DNA from: Cliona cf. orientalis
Lineage: Eukaryota; Porifera; Demospongiae; Clionaida; Clionaidae
Direction: 5' to 3'
Length of the DNA stretch: 64,000 nt
NCBI GenBank assembly: GCA_963930775.1
Contig: OZ005704.1
Span: 2,170,001 to 2,234,000, forward strand
Each line of letters begins with the position of its first letter. Within the stretch, counting starts at the first letter, position 1. The notes beneath the pieces were generated by a model. It was not told the DNA's origin. It did not search any database and saw only the letters and a list, made by a program, of their open reading frames with translations. Positions 49,901-62,574 of this stretch are shown piece after piece. Made by a program: the position numbers and the translations under genes.

Positions 49901-52311
49901 AAGCAAGTACATCCATGATTCGTGGTTTGTAAACTATAGCTACTAAGTGAATAGTGGACAATTAGTAGTACTGTAGTTGAAAGAATGCGAGCGCGCCAAT
50001 AGGAAATGGGAAAATATTTTGGAGCGGCCCAACTATGTATGAGTATAGTGTGTGTGTGTGTGATGTGTCTTGAGCACATTTATGCAATGATTATCTTTAA
50101 TAATTAATATAATAGACATGTTTCTCGTGTTAAGAAGACGAAGATGCCAAATCTGTAAGTCATAATAATTATTCTTGAATATACAACATATTATGTTATG
50201 CATACCCACATGTACATAATATTATCTAATACACATTCTAGTAGTGATATTTCTCGTCGTAAAAAAATGAAGATGCCAAATTTGTAAGTCATATTCTGTT
50301 CCCTAAACGTTTAATGTTTGTTGGGTATAATAATAATTAGGGGCTTGTGTTGTGTGTTCATTCTATAGACATATCTCTCGTGGTAAGAAGGTGAAGACAT
50401 CAAATCCGTAAGTCAATATCAACGATAATGCTAATTAATAATTTTTTCCTTAATTTCAGTCACCAAGACGAACCAATTGGTAAGAGTATTCTTCTTAGAC
50501 TAGTGGCAGACTAACAAACACTTATGCTATAGTTATAGGAATTCCTAACCAACATATGATGACAGAGTTCACAGTTCAAAGTTCTTTTAAATTGAACCTG
50601 CCACCTCATCTGATCATCACTGCTTCCAGTGTAAAGCTGAAAGAAATCATTGGGCAAGGTATCATTATTATCGGTTTAATGATACAGTACAGCTGTACAA
50701 TAGCTAGTATGCATCAGCACCTATACACCTTTGAGTACGTATGGGAATCATAAATTTGTAGAGGACGCAATAATACTATTACCAACATATAATAATATTA
50801 TATCATCCACCACCCACTTCTCTCATGCTCTACTTTATCTGGATCCTAATACAATATTTTGTGCTATTACAGCATTTCCCAGTAGATATAGTGACTGCAT
50901 GGGAACACAAATTCACCCGGAATGGGCTGCATACTGGCAAGTATGGTATAGTCTAGATTCATTAATTTGGATGCTAACTCTGCAGATATCACTCTGTTCC
51001 ATAATAATAATTATTATACAGGCGAGTTTGGTATTGTTTATAAGGCTCACATTGTTAAGAATAAGGATGGTCAGATTGTCACAGAAATAATGGCTGTGAA
51101 AACACTCAAAGGTGAGCCAGATATAAATGCTGAGGATGCATAATAGGTTACTACCAGCTCACACACGTACAGGTTTCCATGATAGAAGGACCGTAAAAGA
51201 GCTATTAAAGGAATGCTCAAAAATGTACACACTTGATCATCCAAATGTGCTGACGTTAAGTGGTGTGTGCCTAGATGGGGGGACTGCCCCTTACATCATC
51301 ATGCCATTTATGGCAAATGGTAGTCTCTTGGCCTATCTGAAAAACAACAGGAGAACACTGGTAGTCTCTCAAGAAGCTGAAATTGATGATGAGGAAGTGA
51401 GTGAGTACTCTAATACTAAGGCTTCAAACTGTCACTCTGTGGATATTACTATTGCATACACTCACTTTGTAGATAGGCACTCTTCGTAAACGGCTGATGG
51501 ATATGTGCTTTCAAATTTCCAAGGGCATGGAGTATCTTGCAGCAATGAAAGTAGTGCACAGAGACTTAGCAGCAAGAAATTGCATGTAAGCAGCATGCAC
51601 TCCTGAGCATAATCATCAAATTATGAATACACACCTTTATTAAGTGAGGTTTTTACGTATAATATATAATATATTCAGGATTGACATTAATTTTGTCATT
51701 AAAGTTGCTGACTTTGGGCTCTCTGAGAGCACTGAAATGAAGGTACTTCCGTCAAGATAAAGATGTGGCAGTCAAATTGCCCCTCAAGTGGCTGGCCCCT
51801 GAATGCTTCGATGACTACATCTTCTCTGAGAAATCTGATGTGGTAAGTTAAATGTCAACAATTTAGGTGCATAATGATCCGACAATAATAATTATTCTAC
51901 CCCATTGCTTCAGTGGGCATATGGTGTGACTTGCTGGGAGATTTTCAGTGGAGGGAAAGCCCCTTATCCTGGTGTTGTTCCCACTAATCTCACAAGAATG
52001 CTATTGGAAGGACACCGCCTGGAGAAACCTATCAATGCTGCTTGTAATAACGAAATGTAAGTCATGGATCACTAACTAAGTATAATCATAATAATGTTGC
52101 ATTAATTTTTGATGGCATAATTATTAATTTTTATAGGTATACATTTATGCTCAAGTGCTGGAAGCTTGAGCCAGAGAAGCGGCCTTCATTCTCTAACCTG
52201 GTTAGCTCCCTCTCACAGTCTATTGAGGCCATGGCTGGGTACATGGACGTGTTTGCCTTCAGTGGAAGGGAAAGCGGCTCTGGACTAGTAGCCACAGACA
52301 TCATAACATAA
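46997..52311 (+). CDS. Tectonin receptor tyrosine kinase with one-base frameshift
   Basis: Signal peptide ([19 protein letters not shown]), six-bladed tectonin propeller (to about residue 286), one transmembrane helix, a basic juxtamembrane region and a tyrosine kinase. Exons: 46997-47855, 48504-48630, 49198-49236, 50116-50154, 50242-50283, 50369-50407, 50460-50479, 50539-50658, 51022-51111, 51173-51396, 51473-51585, 51679-51842, 51914-52056 and 52137-52311. Kinase motifs: [20 protein letters not shown] and DFG (in VADFGLSES), and LKWLAPE. In exon 51679-51842 one extra G at 51742-51743 shifts the frame and gives TAA at 51758-51760. Removing it predicts 730 aa with a complete kinase, so this is either a recent pseudogene, an allele or an assembly error. 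Confidence 0.82.
48661..49096. mobile_element. Foldback element in receptor kinase intron (GCCTGGGCC ends)
   Basis: GGCCTGGGCCAAATATTC and GAATATTTGGCCCAGGC are inverted ends about 435 bp apart. TTACCCTGAGA occurs just outside both ends, a probable target duplication with small end changes. Confidence 0.75.
49198..50407 (+). repeat. Array of four juxtamembrane micro-exons
   Basis: Exons of 39, 39, 42 and 39 nt (49198-49236, 50116-50154, 50242-50283, 50369-50407) each encode a version of [YH][VI]SRxKKxKMPN, all in phase 2-2. Adjacent intron ends are also alike (GTAAGT after CCAAAT). They place one to four basic modules between the membrane and the kinase. Confidence 0.85.
49278..49693. mobile_element. 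Tc1/mariner-like MITE with TACAGTGTAGTCC ends
   Basis: TACAGTGTAGTCCACTTAA on the left and TTAAGTGGACTACACTGTA on the right are inverted. Subterminal TAATTCAAAT words recur in both orientations. TA at the borders fits a TA target. It lies between the first and second juxtamembrane micro-exons. Confidence 0.85.
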
Positions 52312-52733
52312 ACTAAATTAGGAACTTTAGGAACTCAGTGATGTGATTTTACTTATGCTCAATATCTTGACCAATAGATGGCTTACTTGCTGTGTGTGTG
52401 TGTGTGTGCAGCGTGCATGTGTTCGTGGAATCTGTAAAGTTAAAATTGGGAGTACATAAAATTCCATACTAGATCTACATGATAGCATCATGCACACACT
52501 GTCCCTATTGGCTGCTTTAGGACAAAGCTGGATACAGTTGATCTGTGATGATTTACATGTGCACAAAATTATGATCCCAGATACAGGATCAGCCCCACCC
52601 TCTTTAGCACAGGCACTGCAAGCTGGGTCAGCCCCACCCTTCTTAGCAAAGTTCAAAGTTCCTTGGTTGCGCGCGGCGCTCCTGGTAACAATCATTCTCG
52701 TTTCGCGATTTCGATCTGCAAGTGTTAAAGAAA
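52312..52733. promoter_or_regulatory. Short spacer and likely promoter of the second receptor kinase
   Basis: Only 422 bp separate the stop of one receptor kinase from the next start. The spacer has two GGRTCAGCCCCACCCT copies (near 52588 and 52627). The same motif precedes the receptor starts at 35128 (GGTCAGTCCCACCCTC, GGTCAGCCCCACTCTT) and 46997 (GAGTCAGCCCCACCCTTCC). Confidence 0.5.
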
Positions 52734-55700
52734 ATGACAGCTTTATACAGGTTACTCCTTTTTATGCTGCTATCACTAGTCTTTGCTCTACCAGTGTTAG
52801 CAGTTTCACCCCTTGGAAACTGGACAACGATCCCATCACCAGAGGATAGGTTACTGGAGGCCATTACCGTCTCTGATGACTACCTGTGGGGCATTGATAA
52901 CAGGACTGGAATGGGACTTACAGTTGGAGATAATAACGTTGTCTACTGTCGACGTCCATGCAGTGATGCAGGGAGTTGGATGGACGCTGTGGGTCAGCTG
53001 GATCAGACAATCGATGCCAGTGAGACTGAAGTGTGGGGTGTCAATGACCGCGGTCAAGTTTACAAGCGACCAATTGATGGCAGTGGTGGATGGGTACAAA
53101 TTACAGGAAAAGGTAATGATGACTGCGTCGGAAAGTGCTTCTCTGATGCATCAGTGTCAAGTAATGGATACATTTGGGCTCTATCTAATGAGACTGAGAC
53201 CTATAGGTTATGCAGCCGAACTGGAGTAGATCCTTTCTGTGGTAACAATGATCAGCTTTATATTGATAACGAGCCATCTCTGGTACACATTGAAGCAGGT
53301 GATGAAGAAGTATGGGCTGTTGATGCTAACCTTCGCATCTTCAAACGTCCAGTTGACGGCAGTGGAAAATGGAGCAGTGTTCCAGGAGAAATGAGATACA
53401 TATCTGCATCAGGGACTCATGTCTGGGGAATAGCTCCGAATGATAGTCTCTATGTGTGTATGAAGCCATGCAATGGATGCTGGCAGTATATTGGAGGGTC
53501 GTTTGAGCAGGTTGATGGGGGAGAAAATTCCGTGTTTGGTGTGACCACTAATGGCTGTATCCTTACTGTCGAAGGTAAGAAGGTTAATCCATTGAATCAA
53601 CCAATGATCTAGGATTGATAGCCATGTAGTCCAATTCAGGTTACCATAATTATTCATTATTAATAATTGTTACTGATATCGGATTTTTAGAGTGAATGCA
53701 TGAACCAGCTAGCCAAACACATAACGATTGTGATGAATCCGGCATTTCTGTAATCAGTATTTAAATGAAGACAATTGTGCATGCTGCTCATAATCATAAC
53801 CATACATTATTAGGCTACATAATTATTTTACTCATAATGTGCTTATTTTGGTAGTACCATTGTTTCAGTTGGAAGACCACCAGCCACATATATACTCACC
53901 TTTAGCCTTATGTGACACCTTATTATGCATCCATGGTTTAATTATCAGTCAGATTGATTCAAAGATTACCATTAGCAGCTAGGGTAACCATTAATTGTTG
54001 AGATCACAATGATATAATGCTAACAATAATCAAATTTTTTAAAAAATTTATTTCAGATATCAATTGTAGCCTTTCCATCCCTGATGAGTGCTCCCCCGTG
54101 CCAACCACACCTGAACCTACAAGAGAGTCTGCCGTGACAGGATCCACTGATACTATTACAATCTCTTTAGCTAGTGTGATTTCTCTTATCTTACTGCTAT
54201 TGGTGATGAGTGGAATAACGGTAGCCATAGTCACAGTGCTTAGGAAACGCCGTATAAAAGAGGCTACTCGAGTGAAGTACATTTCAGGTGAAGGTGGGTA
54301 TCTGGAAGCAGAAGATGGCTCAAGAGTTGATGGCGGATTTGATAATCGAGTAGTAAGTTTCAATTTTGGTCTATAATTGTCATTGAATGTTTCCTATGAT
54401 ATATTCAATTTTATTTCAGTACTCCAACCGCAGTAGTAGTGATCCAGAGTATGACTCGGTCGATTCTGCCGAAAACAAAGAAGTGGGGAGTTCCCCACAG
54501 TCAGAGAGGAGATCGGACGACTTTAGGAATCGTATGGTGTGTATTAGTGATTAATGAAATTTCCTGTATGTGTGATTAGTGATATACATAAAAATTCTGC
54601 ATGCTAATTAAGTTTCGTTATCTGACAAATTCATTCTTGTGCTTACTATAACAGGATTCAGTCCCAAATACATATGCATACTCTGTGGAGCACAGTACCG
54701 CTTTAAGGCCTCAAGCTACACTTAGCAAGGATCAGATTGAGATGCAATTGGCCACCAATGATGATAATGACAACTATGAAGTGGATGGCTATGTTGATGA
54801 TAAGTACTGTGAGCCTGGAGAGACTTTCGGTGACGAATATGACTACGCAGACGAGAAGGAATTCTGGGAGCCAGCGTCTCAAGAGAAAGAGTTGAAGATG
54901 CAGGTGGAAAAACTGACAGAGATACCAGTCATCGAAAGAGATGCACTGCAGTGAGTCCTTCAGCATTCATTGATACAAGTGTGTGTACATTTATAGCTGC
55001 ATGCATGTATGTGTGTGGTTTATAAAATACAATAGCAAAGCCTTTTGTGACACTACTGTTATTGTCACTGGGTGCTAACTGTGCAATTAACACTCATGTG
55101 ATGGTGACCACACAAATGTGGTTTACATTTGAACAATGCTTACGTCCTGTACAAGTATACATGTAGTATCATGCACTATCATGGTAAAAGGTATACGCTA
55201 CCATGATTATTTCAGCTATCAGTAAGTTACCGGTACTTCAATTAGCTATAATAGCCATACAGATTAATTTTCTGAGGCTATTTACAGCTTTCAGTGACTA
55301 ATACCTATACATAGACGCTCAAACAATATTAATTTAAAGTCCAATATTATATAGCTAGTAGACATGCATCATTGACGCTTCTTCACATGATAAAGAACTA
55401 TAATCCCCAATCAGGACTCATGAAGAGCTTGGCAGTGGACAGTTTGGTATAGTCTACAGAGGTGTGTGGCAGCAAACAGCTGACTCAGAGAAGGACTCAG
55501 ACGTGGAGGTGGCGGTGAAGACAATGGAGGAAGGAGCCGGTGAGGAAGAGAGGGTCAAGTTCCTACAGGAGGCAGCCATCATGGGACAGTTCAGGAATCA
55601 TCCAAACATTGTCAAAATATTAGGAATTATTCTTGATGCCCCAGTAAGTAATAATACTGGCGCCGGCCTCGATCTGGTGGATATTTAGAGGAGACCAATA

Positions 55701-57613
55701 ATTTTTTGATTAATGTATGCATGTATGTACCACCTGGTGCATGATTTTAGGCAATGAAAGTGTAAGTTACATTTGAAATTTTACTTCTTTTACAGTACAA
55801 GATTGTGACAGAGCTGATGCATAGAGGTGACCTTCACCATTATCTTGTGACACTAAAACCAGAGTAAGATCACTAGCTTACCATTTCAAAAATTGCAATG
55901 ATAATAAACTTTTTTGCAGCCCTGATCAACCTGTTGCTACTGATCATGAACTGGGCCCCACATTGTTGAGCTACACACGTCAGATTGCACTCGGTCTGAT
56001 GTACCTTTCCTTCAAGAAATTTGTCCATCGAGACATAGCAGCGAGGAACATACTGGTCAATGACGAGGGGATATGCAAGGTAAAGTGGAATATTATTGAC
56101 ATGCATATGCACACATGGCCAAAATACATTAATTCACAACAACAATCCTATTTAATATCATCTTATGTACACACTGTGAAAGGTAGTCACCCACATACAT
56201 GCATGTGCATGTGATAATTTCATGGCTATTTTTGTTTTGTACGTAGATTGCTGATTTTGGTTTATCTCGAGATCTATTGGATGAAAACTACTACGTTTCT
56301 CATGGAGGCAAAGTTCCTGTGAAATGGACAGCCCCTGAAGCCATAAACTATCGAAAATACTCGATGGCCAGTGATGTGTGGAGCTATGGCTGCTTGCTCT
56401 TTGAGATCTGGTCCCTGGGAGTGAAACCTTTCCACGATGTCTCCAATAAAGAAGTGAGAGGAATGCATCAATACCTTATAGGCCCTACCTGTGATTACAT
56501 ACCTTGATATGCTGGCATAGGTCTAGATTATGAGTAACTGAAACATTAAGATATTATTATTAATTCAATTTTGATAACACATAATACAGGCTGTTAGAAA
56601 AATTGACTCTGGCTACCGGCTCCCTCCTCCTCCTGGATGCCCTAAGGCCGTCTATCAGATCATGATTAAGTGCTGGTGAGTCCCTCTGTACTGTAACTAA
56701 GTGAGTGATTACCATAAGATTAATATCATGACTGTGTGCCATTATTATAATATTATGTGTGTGAGAGTGCATATGCATGACATTGTCCATATCACTGGCG
56801 TAAGAACCAGGGGGGCTGGGGGGGGGGGGCAATTGCCCCCCCAGTCATAAGATTGTGGGGACAGAACCCCTCTGATTTTTAGACTGCTGTACAAGCCAGG
56901 GGGTGGGGCTCACCCTCTGAGGTTTGCACTTTTCTTTTTCATCTGTTGCCACAATCAGGGTTGAGTTATTCATGATTGTGGTGTATCTTAGCCCCACGGT
57001 GTGTAGATATCAATAATTGTCACATGTGAACACAGATCAGTATAGTCACTACTGATCTGTGTTCACATGTGACAAGCTAAGAGTCCAGAATGTCCTCAAA
57101 AATGCACTAGAAAAGCTCTCAGAAGGTCTAAAACTCCAAAATTTTCCTGGGGGAGCATGCCCCCAGACCCCCCTAGCTTTTGCGCGCTACGCACGCGTAA
57201 AGCAAGTCTTCGCCTGCTTACTTTCAGCCCCCTGCTCAAAAACATCTTCCTACGCCACTGCATATGACAATGTGTATGTGTGTGCCTATTATATAAAATG
57301 CATCAATTGACTCCATACTCTAACTGCAAATCCATTAAGCGATGAGAAGACACCAGCAGTGCCCATGCACAAAAATTATCATGTCTATGGCATAACTCTC
57401 ACTCATGTGTATACGTACAGGCACCCAACTACTGCATCAAGGCCATCTCCAAGTGACATTGTAACTAGACTCTCCCAGCCTGACTTCCAGATCCTCAAGT
57501 GGTCTCAAAAGGACCTTGATGCCACTAGTGAGAGGGCAAGGACCCTGGGGGCTCCTCTGGCTGAAGGACATGCACTCTACAAGGGACTGCAGCAAACATA
57601 TAACAAAAATTAG
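52734..57613 (+). CDS. Tectonin receptor tyrosine kinase, intact
   Basis: Predicted 830-aa type I receptor kinase. Exons: 52734-53574, 54057-54352, 54420-54536, 54655-54950, 55415-55643, 55796-55863, 55920-56079, 56247-56453, 56590-56675 and 57421-57613; every phase closes. Signal peptide 1-23; six tectonin-like blades with W-[AG]-[IV] strands up to about 275; transmembrane helix about 314-341 followed by RKRR; an acidic, tyrosine-rich juxtamembrane region to 516 (EYDSVDS, DEYDYADEKEFWEP). Kinase: GSGQFG (523-528), Lys552 in VAVK, HRDIAARN (652-659), DFG (672-674), paired Tyr684-Tyr685 in the activation loop, PVKWTAPE. All catalytic residues are present. The first exon is closely related to its neighbour's, but the membrane and kinase parts are much more diverged. 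Confidence 0.92.
56793..57260. mobile_element. 468-bp hAT-like MITE in the last intron of the receptor kinase
   Basis: Imperfect inverted ends CACTGGCGTAAGAA and TTCCTACGCCACTG are flanked by exact CATAT (56788-56792, 57261-57265). The interior contains CACTACTGATCTGTGTTCACA-type palindromic sequence and the GGGGGAGCATGCCCCC hairpin shared with 40374-40857. Confidence 0.82.
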
Positions 57614-59241
57614 TTAGTGCTTAGGCGGCTATTATATTACAGACTGTACTGTTACTTAAAGTGTCATAAGTAATCATTTCTACATTAATTGTATAGTATT
57701 GTATAATGATCCTGCCTCTACCATGATGGCTGCCTTCATTAATCACACCAGCTAGCTTGATCTTCAGACAAACAGTATCAGTGCCCACAAATTTAATATA
57801 GCAGGGAATGGGCTCTGTTAATGTCTCTGGAGTGTATAACCACGGAGGGTACAGCCACTGCTTGATAAGTGCCACCTACATGTATAATATTATTATAGCT
57901 TTGTGTTTCTCTTACATAGTACCAGTTTGAGCCTGGACACAGCTGCTATAATATTTATAGAGTAGTAACTCTTGATCTACTACATGAGTACTAGTTTATG
58001 TAGTTGAAAGATAAACAGTGCATGGGAATGGATGGAAGCTAATTTAGTGTATAAATATGCCCACTGTACTGTAACTAAGTGAGTGATTAGCATAATATTA
58101 ATATTATGTGCCATAATTATTATACATGCTAGACGAAGTGTGTCCATGTGTGTGAGTATGAATATGCATATTCATAATATTTAACCCTCGCCACAAAGCG
58201 TAGGCGGAGGGGTTACTGCAATCGTTTGGCGATTTTTGTCTGTCCATCCGTCCGTCCGTCCGATCCGCGCTCCTTTCATAATGTTCAGGCCCGTAGCCAG
58301 ACTTTTTAAAAGGGGGTGCACATGTGTATGGGTTTAGTGACTACTATAATAATTATGCACGTATTGGTCACAACTGCTTATTGATTGAGGTGTAATGTTA
58401 TTAAGTGTGGTTTTGTCAAGCTGATAGAGAGGATAGCATGCAGCCTCGGTCTATTGCTCATGCAATTAAGAACTTCTATGAAATGACATGCAATTATTAG
58501 GCTGAAAAAAGGGGGGTGCACGTGCACCCCCCTGCACCCCCCCTGCCTACGGGCCTGATGTTTCTGAATAATATGTTTCCTGGCCATAATTTCATGCATG
58601 GGATTATCATTATGGTTCGTCTTCATGCTATCATTTATATAATCGTCCAAGCGATCAATCATAATAATAGAAGGTGTTGCTGACAAAGATAGCTCAGTAT
58701 GGAATGATGGATACCTATCATTGATACAACAACTGTATGTATGCATACTTCATCTAATCCTGCGTAATTTTATTATAATTACAGACAGCTGCAAAGTCTT
58801 AGTGATAAGCTTCACAGTGATTATAAGTTAATATTATAGCAATTATAACTAGTATTTTGCCTCAATCATTATTGTCACATCCCAAGCTAGAGAGGCTCGG
58901 ATAACATGTATATACCCCATTCCTACCAGAATATTCAATTGGCATAACAACATGACAGAGTGTGTGATGCTTTGGTATAGACAAACATGCATATGGTTTA
59001 ACTTTAGTGTAACTCATAATAATTCCCAATGTTGTTCACTGAGCCGGTGGTGATATGAATCATTTATAAATAAGATATGCCCAAAAGCATATCAATAACA
59101 CACTCAATTGCATACAACAATACTTGTAGCTATAAGCACACATAGTGAAATACAGCAGTTATGAGTATATAGTATAATATTATTATTATTATGGTTAGTT
59201 TTAGCCAGGCACATGCAATTGAGTCCTGACTGCATGATGAG
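57614..59241. other. Region between receptor kinase and minus-strand Ig/FN3 receptor
   Basis: No gene is seen. It contains a MITE (58286-58557), a hairpin-ended repeat start near 58183 (TAACCCTCGCC...GGAGGGGTTA) followed by TCCGTCCG units, and from 58915 a block that recurs near 63575 beside the next paralogue. Confidence 0.6.
58286..58557. mobile_element. 272-bp hAT-like MITE with 5-bp target duplication
   Basis: Perfect inverted ends CAGGCCCGTAG and CTACGGGCCTG are flanked by ATGTT (58281-58285, 58558-58562). The inner ends GGGGGTGCAC and GTGCACCCCC extend the pairing. Confidence 0.9.
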
Positions 59242-61368
59242 CTAGATGGTGCAATAATAAGCACCCTCAGCCTCTCCTGAATCACTGCATGGTGTTGCAC
59301 ATCTGCAATCTTTCCGAGTAGCGTAAGCTACATTCTTCACATTAGGTACCTCATCTATGTTTGAAAGGTCAACATCTAGTTCCTCATATAATACCGATTT
59401 ATGTATTGCTGGAAGTGGTATTTTCACTATTTGGACTTTCATGAGCTGTACCTGAACCTTCTTATATGCCCGAGCTAAGAGCACAATGATTACAACTAGA
59501 GTAATGAGAATACCAGAACTGATCAAAGTCACAAATGTTAGGGAAAGTCCAATTGCAAGTGGAACAGCACAGTTGCAAGATGCTTGAGAGGGAATTAGAA
59601 TGTATAATTATATATAATATTATAGTATTATATACCTTGAGTAATGTTAACATGACCAGGAGTGAAAATGCCTTCCACTATGGCAATATTATGTGTACTG
59701 TTACTTGCCGTTACAGTGAAACAGTATTGTACAGATGATGACAGTTGTAGAGGAAGGCCTATCCTCACCATATCTGATGTGCCATGGCTGGTTTGAGAAT
59801 AGCTGGAGCAGTTTTCTTCTTTAGGCCCATAATCAATTCTACAAAGCCTTTTATTGCTACCACGAGTATTTTGAGTCCGGAATTTGAAGTTGCACACAAT
59901 ACTGTTGGTTACCGTATCAAATACCACGCTTATAAATGTGTTTGACTGATCTGCATGTATGTAACATTATCATAAAAATAACATAATTAATAATAATAGC
60001 ATCCAAACGTACCTTGCACTGTATTTGGATAAGATGCTGGACCACCGCCAAGAATATTAGCTGCTGATATTGAAACATTAACGCCAAATGCAGAATTACA
60101 GGGTGACCCTTCATAGGTAAATGAATGCTGACAAACTCGATCCACGCAGGAGGAAGCTGGGACTATAGCTGACCCACAACTAACACCAGATAAAGAGTTA
60201 TTGTAGGAAAGGGTGTATGAGAGGGAAGAACCATCAATCTCATCAGAGATAGCAAATGAAGACTGCAATCATCGCATTAAATTTTAAAAGATTACAGCTA
60301 TCAATATGTGATTTTACTTACCACAGCATTAAATTGTACCACAAAACCTATAACATTTCCTGTTAAATGTGAATAACGATAGACGATTGTATCCACAAAG
60401 GGAGGCTCTGGAACTGAAATGAATTGTAGCTCTGCATAATTTCTCTATAGCTACTATACATGAGCCTAGTCTATTAATTTTGCATTATACCTTTCAGTAA
60501 GATTTCAACAGGGTTGCTCCTGTTACCAATGCTACCATCCCCACAAAATACAGTTTGAAGAACAAATAAGCATGTCGCTGCTTGTGTACTCACACTGTAA
60601 TCAGAACACGCTGCAGTATCATGATGAGTTCTGCTTGGACAGTCACCACAGTTCTGTGCAGTAATGTCGTAGTGGAAAGCTGAGCACTCTTGAGAAACAA
60701 GATTCCAAACAAATATTAGCTGGTTTGGATTTGCACTAATCAAGTGGATGCCAATAGGTGGAGGATAGGCTATTAGAAAAAAATATCTGACAGTTAATAT
60801 ACCCCTGGATTAATCTTAACCCTTACATTTCTTAGTGGCCCCAATAGACATTGATCCAACTTCAACTGCACGTGTACCATCGTCATATGCACAAACAACC
60901 GTTCTATTGATCAAGGCATTACTGAAGGAAATATTCATCTGTGAAGTGTAGCAGTCGCTTTCAACTCTAAGACTACGTATGATTATCTCTCCACCATTAC
61001 AAACAATTGGTTGAGTAGTTCCTGCTATAAAGTCTCTATGGCGCAAGAAAACTGGCACTGATTCAGAACACGAATGGATAGTATTCCCTTTCCATTGAGT
61101 CGAACCACCAGCAATTCCAACCACTGTGCATTCAAAGATCAAGTTGTTTCCAGGACAGGCACAATCATTTGTCAAGGAAAGCCCGCTTCTGCATGTGCAC
61201 CCTGTAAAGTCAAGATACATTAGAGTATAATAAATTGACATGATGGGATTATTCACCTTAATGCTGTGATGGTGTTGGCAGCAAAATTCAAACAAGAAAT
61301 TCAAATTCCTTACCATGATTTAATATAGAAATAAAAATGAGCACATGGAAACAAGTTATCTTCAACAT
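59242..61368 (-). CDS. Ig-like/fibronectin-type transmembrane receptor with short tyrosine tail
   Basis: Seven exons, read right to left: 61314-61368, 60827-61201, 60491-60769, 60322-60413, 60013-60262, 59636-59950 and 59242-59582. All phases close, giving 568 aa. Exon 1 is a signal peptide (MLKITCFHVLIFISILN). Exon 2 has an Ig-like pattern (CPGNNLIFECTVVG...W...VVCAYDDG). Exon 3 begins PPPIGIHLISANPNQLIFVW, a fibronectin III-like strand pattern. Later exons include a second such region (exons 4-5) and a Cys-containing domain. The last exon encodes a transmembrane helix and a tail of about 70 aa with VLYEEL (ITIM-like), NVAYAT and a final EGAYYCTI. No kinase is present. Domain calls are by eye; ligand unknown. 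Confidence 0.85.
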
Positions 61369-61875
61369 TATTGGAAATTAGTGGCATGCATGCACGCTAG
61401 CTTTCGCTTTTGTGTACTGTCAAAACTACCATGCATCTCCAGGCGATCGAGGCACGTCACCACTATTATTATTCTGCGCATGCGCGATGACAGATGAGCC
61501 CCTCCCATAAGGTTATAGCAGCCCATTACGCCCCCCGTATTTGCTTTAAGATCGGTGAAGATGTCAAGAATACTCCAAGTATAATTTCGGTCGTACTATT
61601 TATACTTCCAATACTGTCAACAAAAGGTTGATACATTATTAATGTCACGTGAATGGTATCTTCTGTAGGCCACGAATATGTACTAATTGTTAAAGTTTCT
61701 CTTCTTGCAATTGGTTGCATGCTTTGTACTAGCATTATGCTAATTCATGTGACCCCTGCTTTGCAGAAATTGTATAAATATAAAAGAATAAAATATACTC
61801 CATTATAAAATATTAATAGCTAATAATTAGCTAATTACCTCAGACTATACACATTATCAGTGACTATAGTGCCAA
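61369..61875. promoter_or_regulatory. Upstream region of the Ig/FN3 receptor
   Basis: About 500 bp between the receptor start and the relic on the plus strand, including a GC-richer patch with TGCGCATGCGCGATGAC near 61475. It probably contains the receptor promoter, but no specific site is recognised. Confidence 0.35.
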
Positions 61876-62070
61876 TGCATCTGCCAGGGTTACAATGTCA
61901 CGTTTGAATGTAGCATCGTGGAACCAGGGAGCACAGTGTGGAGAGGAATTGTTTAATCAGTATTCTGAAGGTACGGTTGGAACTTGCAACAATGGAGTGA
62001 TTGTGGAATCAAGAGGCCTGCAGAACTTAAAATTAATCATAATATCGGGTGTTTGTCTAGAGCAAGGGAA
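61876..62070 (+). pseudogene. Ig-like exon relic, opposite orientation
   Basis: Reads CICQGYNVTFECSIVEPG, then STVWRGIV, and a stop at 61954-61956. It aligns with CACPGNNLIFECTVVG...STQWKG of the minus-strand receptor. A different frame then gives TCNNGVIVESRGL, matching VCNGGEIIIRSLRVES. The frame change and stop mark it as a broken paralogue fragment. Confidence 0.6.
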
Positions 62071-62574
62071 TAGGTTTTAGATCGCTTGTCCAAAGTCCTT
62101 GTGGAAAAGTTAATGTCATTTGATATTAACATTTTACCCTTTCTTAACTTCACAGCATTTCAGCATAGATTCAATACCGGCTGAAACTCTGATTCTGCTC
62201 CATTTAGCCTACACACTCGGTATCTATTCACTTGTATTCTACAGTGCTAGCTAGCTATGTCTTCATGGATTCATTGCATATCTGTGCTTTTTCAACAGTT
62301 TCTTGCTTGCCTATAGCTGACGTGTACACTTTTAGCTATCCGTAGTGCTTGACACAGCTGTCACTAAAATGCAAAATTTGACACTACTGGAGGCATGATA
62401 GCTATTGTCTAGACTTATTCAACCCGGAGGCAAAAATGCATAATCATAATTATAACTAAAGCTAATAAAAGTCTACTGCTCATGGATAAAGTAAGTCGTA
62501 GTTACTATAATAATATAATTATACAATCTATATAACATTTAATTTTTAGCTATGAATACCTATACTCCATGCAG

